Positions 54,979-64,000 of a stretch of 64,000 nucleotides of DNA are shown here, piece by piece. A model generated the notes under the pieces. It made no database searches. It was not told where the DNA came from and worked only from the letters and a program-made list of their open reading frames with translations. The DNA lies in assembly GCF_000383575.1 (NCBI RefSeq), contig NZ_KB911579.1:3870575-3934574 (forward strand), in the 5' to 3' direction. This stretch comes from Salinispora oceanensis (GTDB lineage Bacteria; Actinomycetota; Actinomycetes; Mycobacteriales; Micromonosporaceae). How positions within the stretch are numbered: position 1 is the first letter of the stretch; the number at the start of each line of letters is the position of its first letter. The position numbers and the translations under genes are program-made.

Positions 54979-54982
<4 letters not shown>
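54053..54982 (+). CDS. LysR-family transcriptional regulator
   Basis: A 309-residue LysR regulator. HTH at 1-60 (QLRYFAAVAEVRHFTQAADH, ITQPSLSKQIHALE), followed by the effector-binding domain (LGATPSLATALAPPVLRRF, DLDLALIIAPAQG, GLGVALVPGSVV). ATG 54053 is preferred because family proteins begin MQLHQLRYF; ATG 54047 adds two residues. It is divergent from sdhCAB with an LTTR-type palindrome between and probably controls it. Its TAG stop shares the palindromic CTAG with the stop of the convergent helicase gene. Confidence 0.9.
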
Positions 54983-58998
<4,016 letters not shown>

Positions 58999-59104
58999 GT
59001 CGTCGCCAAGGATAGGCAGCCGGGTGATTGTCCGCCCGGAGTTACCTCCGCTGGGGCCCCGGCATCGCCGCGGAGCTGGCACGAGAAATCGAACTGTCAT
59101 TTTG

Positions 59105-59127
59105 CATGCAGAACGTCAGTCTGTATG
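59105..59127. promoter_or_regulatory. TetR-type operator upstream of the DJ-1/PfpI gene
   Basis: CATGCAGA (59105-59112) and TCTGTATG (59120-59127) are inverted arms with one mismatch around a 7-base spacer. It lies 53 bases upstream of the DJ-1 gene's start, which is followed directly by a TetR gene, so autoregulation is likely. Confidence 0.55.
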
Positions 59128-59179
59128 GTGGGTCTCGAGGCGGACTGCTTTGGCCCGCCAGCTACGGAGGGTTTGATCA

Positions 59180-59875
59180 ATGTCAAAGATCCTGTTCGTG
59201 GTAACCGGCGCTCACCACTGGGAGCTCGCCGACGGCACCAAGCACCCCACCGGTCTCTGGGCCGAGGAGCTCGTGGTGCCCCACGAGATGTTGACCAGCG
59301 CCGGCCACGAGGTCAGCATCGCCACCCCGGGGGGAGTGGTGCCGCGGGTGGACCGGAGCAGCCTGCAGCCGGAGGCCACCGGCGGTCCCGAGGGGGCCGC
59401 CCGGATGACCAAGGCCGTGGAGAGCATCGAAGATCTACGCAAGCCGCTCACCCTGTCGGAGGTCGACCTCGACGACTATCAGGCTGTCTTCTACCCGGGT
59501 GGTCACGGGCCGATGGAGGACCTGGCGGTCGACCAGGACTCCGGCCAGTTGCTGGTGGCCGCCATGCGGGAGCAGAAGCCGGTCGGCATCGTCTGCCACG
59601 GGCCAGCCGCGATGCTCGCCGCGGTGGATGCCGACGGCAGCAACCCCTTCACCGGACGCCGGGCGGCTGCCTTCACCAACGCGGAGGAGGCCCAGGCCGG
59701 CTTGGCCGACAAGGCCAAGTGGCTGCTTCAGGACCGCCTGGTCGACATCGGCGTGCAGGTCCAGGAAGGTGAGCCGTGGGCACCGAACGTGGTCGTTGAC
59801 GGCAACTTGGTCACCGGGCAGAACCCGGCGTCCTCCGCGCAGGTCGCCACGGAGCTGCTGGGTAAACTGAGCTAA
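59180..59875 (+). CDS. DJ-1/PfpI-family protein (Hsp31-like glutamine amidotransferase-fold)
   Basis: A 231-residue cytosolic DJ-1 superfamily member. The nucleophile Cys139 and His140 are in the elbow GIVCHGPAAM, and a Glu (GLWAEE, 29-30) sits in the active site, as in Hsp31-type glyoxalase/deglycase-like proteins. It likely detoxifies methylglyoxal or acts as a chaperone. GGAGG lies 9 bases before the ATG. It is followed one base later by a TetR regulator and likely cotranscribed. Confidence 0.85.
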   Translation: MSKILFVVTGAHHWELADGTKHPTGLWAEELVVPHEMLTSAGHEVSIATPGGVVPRVDRSSLQPEATGGPEGAARMTKAVESIEDLRKPLTLSEVDLDDYQAVFYPGGHGPMEDLAVDQDSGQLLVAAMREQKPVGIVCHGPAAMLAAVDADGSNPFTGRRAAAFTNAEEAQAGLADKAKWLLQDRLVDIGVQVQEGEPWAPNVVVDGNLVTGQNPASSAQVATELLGKLS

Positions 59876-59876
59876 C

Positions 59877-60449
59877 ATGGACAATAGTCGGCTTTCCGAC
59901 GTCCTCGACGCCACCTACACCTGCTTGACCAGGTATGGCGTACGGCGGACGACGATGGATGACATCGCCGCCGCGATGGGGGTCTCTCGGTCCGCCGTCT
60001 ACCAGTACGTTCGTGGCAAGGACGACGCGTTCCGGCAACTCGCCGGACGCCTGCACACCCAGGCGCTGGCCCGCGCCCGGCAGGCCGCCAGCCAGGACGC
60101 CCCCTATGCCCAGCGCATTCGGGGCGTCCTGGCCGCCAAGCTCGACCTGTCCCTGCACCTGATCGGGGACTCGCCGCACACCGCCGAGCTCATGGACAGC
60201 AAGGCCCGGCTCTTCGGTGAGATCTGCACCGAGTTCACCGTGGAGCTGCGGAAGCTGCTGGCGGATCTCTTCACCGAGGCGGGTGCGGCGGACGCGGACG
60301 CGGCCGCCGAGATCTGTGTCGCCCTGGTCTCCGGCCTGGAGACGGCTCCGGACAGCCGGCGTCTGCTGGGGCGCGCCGTTGACGCGCTCGTCCCCGGGTT
60401 ACTGCACCCGGCGAAGGAGGCCGGTCGGGCCGGCGGCGTCGCGGGTTAG
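59877..60449 (+). CDS. TetR/AcrR-family regulator
   Basis: A 190-residue regulator with HTH residues TTMDDIAAAMGVSRSAVYQYVRGKDD and an all-helical ligand domain. It starts one base after the DJ-1 stop, so the pair is an operon. The inverted repeat at 59105-59127 is its likely operator, with a reactive carbonyl or electrophile as the possible signal (inferred from the DJ-1 partner). It converges on the unknown gene at 60488. Confidence 0.85.
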   Translation: MDNSRLSDVLDATYTCLTRYGVRRTTMDDIAAAMGVSRSAVYQYVRGKDDAFRQLAGRLHTQALARARQAASQDAPYAQRIRGVLAAKLDLSLHLIGDSPHTAELMDSKARLFGEICTEFTVELRKLLADLFTEAGAADADAAAEICVALVSGLETAPDSRRLLGRAVDALVPGLLHPAKEAGRAGGVAG

Positions 60450-60487
60450 CGGCCCGCTGCCACCGCCGGCCCCACCCGTCCGCGTGG

Positions 60488-61135
60488 TCAGGCCGCCGTG
60501 CTCCACAGTGCTTGGAAGGCAACGGCCTCGCCGGCCAGCCAGCGCTCGACCTCCGCCGGCTTCGCCGACGTTGGCGTACGGTGCGCCCGCCCCCGCCGGA
60601 CATCGACCAGGACGGGTGTGGCGTGCGGCAGAATCACCTCCATCTGCCGGCCCATCAGGTGCAGCATGGCCAGGGCTGCCTCGTCGCTCGGCGGAGCCTC
60701 GTCGAAGTGCAGGCGAACGGCCTCGGCGTGCCCGTCCGCGTACCGGATTCCGAAGTGTGGATTGATCTTTACGGGTAGGTCGCCCAGTAGGGCGAGTGCG
60801 TCGCGGGTCTGGGCCAGGTCGACCGACCGGGGCGCGCCGAGGGACCGCAGCCAGGCCATCGCCCCTGGCACCAACGCCTGGTAGAGCGGACGCCACCGGG
60901 GTTTGACGGCGGTGACCACCCGATCGAGGTGGGTGCCACTGGTGTGGAAGGCGATGTCGGCCTTGAGGGCCTTGACGAACTGGCCATGTGGGTTGAAGCC
61001 GGAGCGGCTGGCCCGCTGCCGGCGCAGGCCACCGACGAAGGTGGCCTTGGTCGGACCGGTGCGGTCGACGTAACGGGTGAAGCCAAGGAGCGTGGTGTAG
61101 GGGGCGAGGGGAGTGGCGGGGGTGGGCGCGGTCAC
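60488..61135 (-). CDS. Conserved hypothetical protein
   Basis: A 215-residue soluble protein I do not recognise. GTG 61135 is preferred because GGGAGG lies 6 bases upstream; ATG 61141 has the GGGAGG immediately adjacent. It has a basic N-terminal half (VDRTGPTKATFVGGLRRQRA, FNPHGQFVKALKADI), a central GDLPVKINPHFGIRYADGHA, and an acidic C-terminus. No signal or membrane segment. A 24-base inverted repeat (61160-61183) sits just upstream. It lies next to the mobile element end and could be host or element-associated. Confidence 0.6.
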   Translation of the reverse strand: MTAPTPATPLAPYTTLLGFTRYVDRTGPTKATFVGGLRRQRASRSGFNPHGQFVKALKADIAFHTSGTHLDRVVTAVKPRWRPLYQALVPGAMAWLRSLGAPRSVDLAQTRDALALLGDLPVKINPHFGIRYADGHAEAVRLHFDEAPPSDEAALAMLHLMGRQMEVILPHATPVLVDVRRGRAHRTPTSAKPAEVERWLAGEAVAFQALWSTAA

Positions 61136-61159
61136 GGGCATCCTCCCAGCTCAACAGCG

Positions 61160-61183
61160 CGATTAGTACATACATTCTAATCG
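61160..61183. promoter_or_regulatory. Inverted-repeat operator upstream of the hypothetical gene
   Basis: CGATTAG (61160-61166) and CTAATCG (61177-61183) are perfect 7-base arms around TACATACATT. It begins 25 bases upstream of the gene's start at 61135. Size and A/T content fit a TetR-family site. Confidence 0.55.
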
Positions 61184-61241
61184 ACCGAGCTGATCTCGAC
61201 CAGGACAATTCACCCACGCATGTGTCGCGTCCGCTCGAACT

Positions 61242-61267
61242 TTGTGGAGTCCGGACCTACCTTGTGG
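61242..61267. repeat. Element-end direct repeat, copy 1
   Basis: A 26-base unit opening TTGTGGAGTCCGG; the second copy (61274-61299) differs at 3 of 26 positions and starts 32 bases later. A weaker third copy (11 of 16 positions in its core) may lie at 61229-61244. Tandem repeats ahead of tnsA/tnsB genes are characteristic of TnsB-binding sites at Tn7-like ends. Confidence 0.6.
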
Positions 61268-61273
61268 ATGATC

Positions 61274-61299
61274 TTGCGGAGTCCGGGCTTACCTTGTGG
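61274..61299. repeat. Element-end direct repeat, copy 2
   Basis: TTGCGGAGTCCGG onward repeats copy 1 with three mismatches at a 32-base period. Its 3' end abuts the start of the MobC-like frame. Confidence 0.6.
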
Positions 61300-61343
61300 G
61301 GCGAACAAGAGCAGGCATCGACGATGGTGCAGAATTCCTCGTC

Positions 61344-61760
61344 GTGACTGTCGATGTTCCGGGTGGGCCGGTAGCGGTGCCAGCTCGTAACCGGGTACGG
61401 GCGCCGGCTGGACGGTCGTACAGCGTGAACGTTCGGCTGACGGCTGAGGAGTTGCGTGACGTGGCGGCGGCTGCGGCGCGGGCGGGGCTTACGCCGACTG
61501 GGTATACCGGAGAGGTCACGGTCGCGGCTGCCCGCGCCGGCGTCGAAACGGCGGGTACCGCTGCGAGTCGGGCTGAGCTGGCGCGGGTGCAGCGGGATCT
61601 GTTCGCCGCCCGCACGGCGCTGGTCTGCGCTGCCGATGCGCTCGGCGCCGCGCAGGGTCGGCCGGCCGGGTATGACGTCGCGGCCTGTGCTGCGGCAGTG
61701 GCTCGGCTGGATGCGGTGGCCGATCGGCTGCATGGCCTGCTGCGGCGGGTCGAGGCGTGA
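61344..61760 (+). CDS. MobC-like relaxosome accessory protein
   Basis: A 138-residue protein. A ribbon-helix-helix-like opening (YSVNVRLTAEELRDVAAAAA, RAGLTPTGYTGEV) and a C-terminal coiled region resemble MobC-type relaxosome proteins of actinomycete plasmids and integrative elements. GTG 61344 has a weak ribosome-binding site; the frame is open from 61296. Its stop overlaps the relaxase-like start (GTGA). It probably helps position the relaxase on an origin of transfer. Confidence 0.6.
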   Translation: MTVDVPGGPVAVPARNRVRAPAGRSYSVNVRLTAEELRDVAAAAARAGLTPTGYTGEVTVAAARAGVETAGTAASRAELARVQRDLFAARTALVCAADALGAAQGRPAGYDVAACAAAVARLDAVADRLHGLLRRVEA

Positions 61761-62308
61761 TCCCGCGGGTCCGGCCGCGTAGCGCGGACGTGCGTGAGGT
61801 GCTGCGGTACTTGCTGGGGCCGGGTGAGTACGGCGAGCACCGGGATCAACGTTTGGTTGCTGCGTGGGCGGCGGCTGCGGTTGGCGGGGTCGCCGGTTTG
61901 CCGTCGGCGTCGTCCCCCGGCGCGGTGGGCCGGCTGGCCGGGCTGCTGGAACAGCCGGTGGCCGCCGGGGTCAACCCGCCGGGCAAGCCGGTGTGGCACT
62001 GCTCGGTGCACAACCACCCGGAGGATCCGGTGCTGTCCGACGGGCAGTGGGCGCAAGTCGCTGCGGCGTTTCTCGACGGGGTTGGGTCGGCCCCGGCCGG
62101 GGATCTGGCTGCGGTGCGGTGGGTGGCGGTGCGTCACGGCGACGACCACGTTCACCTGGTCGCCACGCTGGTACGCCAGGACGGGCGCACCGTCTGGCCG
62201 CGCAACGATTACCGCCGTTGCCAGAGCGTGGCCCGGGAATTCGAGGAACGCCTCGGGCTGCGTCCGGGTATCCGGACGCCGGCAGCGGCTGGGGGCGGGC
62301 ATGGCTGA
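61757..62308 (+). CDS. Short relaxase-like protein (MOB-type catalytic domain)
   Basis: A 183-residue protein with the features of actinomycete mobilization relaxases: EVLRYLLGPGEYGEHRD, then PVWHCSVHNHPEDP, then the three-histidine metal motif RHGDDHVHLV (His127, His131, His133), and RNDYRRCQSVAREFEERLGL. It ends directly after the catalytic domain; most relatives have a long C-terminal extension. Either a minimal form or a truncated gene. Its GTG overlaps the MobC-like stop, and its last 8 bases overlap the TnsA-like start. Confidence 0.7.
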   Translation: MIPRVRPRSADVREVLRYLLGPGEYGEHRDQRLVAAWAAAAVGGVAGLPSASSPGAVGRLAGLLEQPVAAGVNPPGKPVWHCSVHNHPEDPVLSDGQWAQVAAAFLDGVGSAPAGDLAAVRWVAVRHGDDHVHLVATLVRQDGRTVWPRNDYRRCQSVAREFEERLGLRPGIRTPAAAGGGHG

Positions 62309-63065
62309 GGCGACGCTACGGCCGGTGCCGGGTGGTGTGAGGGGTGTTCCGCTGGGCGGGTTCGAGGTTGGCTACGTCGGCCTCGACGGCGTCGACCACC
62401 GTATCCAGTTGGCCGACGCCTGGTCGGTACGGTTCGAGCGGTGCCGCCCGGCTCGGCGGTTTCCCCAGTACAAGGGGCAGAAGCACTTCCCTGGCCGGTG
62501 GTGGACGGCGACGATGGGCCATCACGTCGGCTACGAGTCGTGGCTGGAACGCGATCACCTGATGCTGCTGGACTTCGACCCGGCCGTGGTCGCCGTGGCC
62601 TCCCAGCCGTTCTGGCTGTTCTGGGCCAACGAGCAGGGCACGGTCCGCTCGCACGCCCCGGACTACTTCGCGCGGCTGGCCGACGGCGGTGCCCGCGTGG
62701 TCGACTGCCGCCCGGTCGAGCGGATCAAACCGAAGGACGCCGTGAAGTTCGTCCGGACTCGGACGGCCTGCGAGCAACTCGGCTGGGACTACCGGGTGGT
62801 CGGCGCCCCGGATGCGATCCTCGTCCGCAACGTGCGCTGGCTGGCCGGCTACCGGCATCCGCGTCACGACCTGCCGGCGGTGGCGGCCGCGCTGCGGCAG
62901 GTGTTCGCCGAGCCTGGTGCGTTGCTGGCCGGCGCCGAGGCGGCCGGTGATCCGATCGCGGTGCTGCCGGTGCTGTTCCACCTGCTCTGGCGCTATGAGC
63001 TGCACACAGACCTGTCCACGCCGCTGCATCCGGACGCCGTCGTCACTGCGGCGGTGGCCGGGTGA
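62301..63065 (+). CDS. TnsA-like heteromeric transposase endonuclease
   Basis: A 254-residue restriction-endonuclease-fold protein. It matches TnsA-like features: YESWLERDHLMLLDFDPAVV with Glu79, QPFWLFW, HAPDYFARLADGGA with Asp121, then VVDCRPVERI where the canonical catalytic Lys position is Arg137. TnsA cleaves the 5' transposon ends in a complex with TnsB. The ATG overlaps the relaxase-like stop and its own stop overlaps the next start (GTGA). The Arg at the Lys position is seen in some actinomycete TnsA-like proteins, as far as I recall. Confidence 0.75.
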   Translation: MAEATLRPVPGGVRGVPLGGFEVGYVGLDGVDHRIQLADAWSVRFERCRPARRFPQYKGQKHFPGRWWTATMGHHVGYESWLERDHLMLLDFDPAVVAVASQPFWLFWANEQGTVRSHAPDYFARLADGGARVVDCRPVERIKPKDAVKFVRTRTACEQLGWDYRVVGAPDAILVRNVRWLAGYRHPRHDLPAVAAALRQVFAEPGALLAGAEAAGDPIAVLPVLFHLLWRYELHTDLSTPLHPDAVVTAAVAG

Positions 63066-64000
63066 CGCCGCGGCCGGTGCTGCGCCCGGGTGACTGGGTG
63101 CACTTCGACGGCGGTGAGCACCAGGTGGTGGGACTGGCCGGAGCGTCGGTGCGGCTGCGCTCGGAGGCCGGCGGCGCCGACCAGGTGGTGCTGGCCGGGC
63201 ACCTGATGACGTCGCCCGACTTCGCGGTCGTCGACGGGCTCCCGGCACCGCAGGTGGAGCCAGTCGGGCTGCTCGACGCGTTGCCCGAGGACGTGCTCGC
63301 CGCGGCCAAGCAGTGGGAGCGCCACATCGTGGAGGTCGAGACCGGGCTACCGCCGCACGCGCTGGTCGATGCGACGCCGAGAGCCGAGTACGACCCGGCG
63401 AAGCACAGCCTGGCCGAACGGCAGCGGGCCAAGGGCGCGGAGCTGGGCGTCAGCTGGCGCACGGTCGAAAACCGGCGGTTGCGCTACGCCGCCCAAGGGC
63501 TGTGGGGGCTGGTCGACCAGCGGGCGGTGCGGACCTGGGAGGTCACCGGCCGGGCCGACGCGCGGCTGGTCGAAGTTGTCCGGGAGGTCATCGCGGCGCA
63601 GGCCGACGCCTCGACCGGCACCCGATCCCGTCTGATCCGCCAGGTGGTCAAGCGGGTCGAGGAGATCCACGGGCCTGGGGTGGTGCCGCTGCCCGGTCGC
63701 AGTGCCTTCTACGAGCTGGTCGACCGGCTCGCCGCCGGCAAGCACACCTTTGGCTCAGCGGTCACCCGCCGGCAGATGGCCAACCGGCCCACCGGCTTGT
63801 TCACTCCGACGTTCGCCTCCCGCCCCGGTGAGCAGGTGCAGATCGACTCCACCCCGATCGACGTCATGGTGGTTCTCGACGACGGCCTGCCGGTCCGGGC
63901 CGACCTGACCATCGCCGTTGACGTCGCCACCCGCACGATCTGCGCCGCGGTGTTGCGCCCGGTCGGCACCAAGGCCATCGACGCGGCGCTGCTGCTGGCC
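63062..64000 (+). CDS. TnsB/Mu-type DDE transposase, 3' end outside window
   Basis: The 313 N-terminal residues are visible. N-terminal helices and a helix-turn-helix-like section (LGVSWRTVENRRLRYAAQG) precede the RNase-H-fold catalytic core, whose first acidic residue is Asp262 in EQVQIDSTPIDV. The second Asp and the Glu lie beyond the right edge. It catalyses 3'-end cutting and strand joining. GTG 63062 overlaps the TnsA-like stop. Confidence 0.8.
   Translation, partial: MTPRPVLRPGDWVHFDGGEHQVVGLAGASVRLRSEAGGADQVVLAGHLMTSPDFAVVDGLPAPQVEPVGLLDALPEDVLAAAKQWERHIVEVETGLPPHALVDATPRAEYDPAKHSLAERQRAKGAELGVSWRTVENRRLRYAAQGLWGLVDQRAVRTWEVTGRADARLVEVVREVIAAQADASTGTRSRLIRQVVKRVEEIHGPGVVPLPGRSAFYELVDRLAAGKHTFGSAVTRRQMANRPTGLFTPTFASRPGEQVQIDSTPIDVMVVLDDGLPVRADLTIAVDVATRTICAAVLRPVGTKAIDAALLLA

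Larger units (their letters stand above)
61221..64000 (+). mobile_element. Left end of a Tn7-like mobile element with mobilization genes
   Basis: The segment from the terminal repeats to the right window edge holds a MobC-like gene, a relaxase-like gene, a TnsA-like endonuclease and a TnsB/Mu-type transposase, all overlapping by 4-8 bases. The left terminus is not fixed; TGT at 61221 is one candidate. TniC/TnsC and TniQ genes would be expected to the right of the window. Confidence 0.65.

Overview
The window is 64 kb of very GC-rich DNA (frequent GTG starts, strong G/C third-position bias, long antisense open frames) and reads as chromosome of an actinomycete, most likely a Micromonosporaceae member (Micromonospora/Salinispora-like). 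The lineage is inferred from gene content and composition only. No rRNA, tRNA or CRISPR array was found.

Layout. 1-4.3 kb: secreted enzymes (a beta-helix protein cut by the left edge, an alpha/beta hydrolase, an SGNH esterase). 4.7-9.4 kb: parE and parC. 9.7-11.0 kb: a probable c-di-AMP (ydaO) riboswitch ahead of a secreted C39-like peptidase. 11.1-32.4 kb: a cell-wall glycopolymer locus. 32.6-38.2 kb: a two-component system facing an orphan TAXI-type lipoprotein, a WhiA-like protein without its HTH domain, and a GT-C membrane protein. 38.3-50.5 kb: App1-type phosphatase, phosphoglucomutase, NAD kinase, M14 carboxypeptidase, small conserved genes, Tex and a metallo-beta-lactamase-fold hydrolase. 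50.6-55 kb: sdhCAB with a divergent LysR regulator. 55-61.1 kb: HrpA helicase, a DJ-1/PfpI protein with a TetR regulator, and an unknown gene. 61.2 kb to the right edge: the left end of a mobile element in which MobC-like, relaxase-like, TnsA-like and TnsB/Mu-like genes overlap head to tail.

The most notable region is 11.1-32.4 kb. It holds a fused TarI/TarJ-type enzyme (CDP-ribitol synthesis), two membrane-anchored CDP-glycerol/ribitol phosphotransferase-like polymerases, a TarS/TarP-like glycosyltransferase, a TagG/TagH-type exporter and a pyruvyl transferase. Interleaved with them are all five activities expected for a UDP-2,3-diacetamido-2,3-dideoxy-uronic acid: dehydrogenase, oxidoreductase, aminotransferase, N-acetyltransferase and a WbpI-like 2-epimerase. 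The inference is a polyol-phosphate wall polymer carrying or accompanied by a diacetamido-uronic acid glycan, with its export operon probably under a divergent TetR regulator. The second notable region is the mobilization-plus-Tn7-like operon at the right edge.
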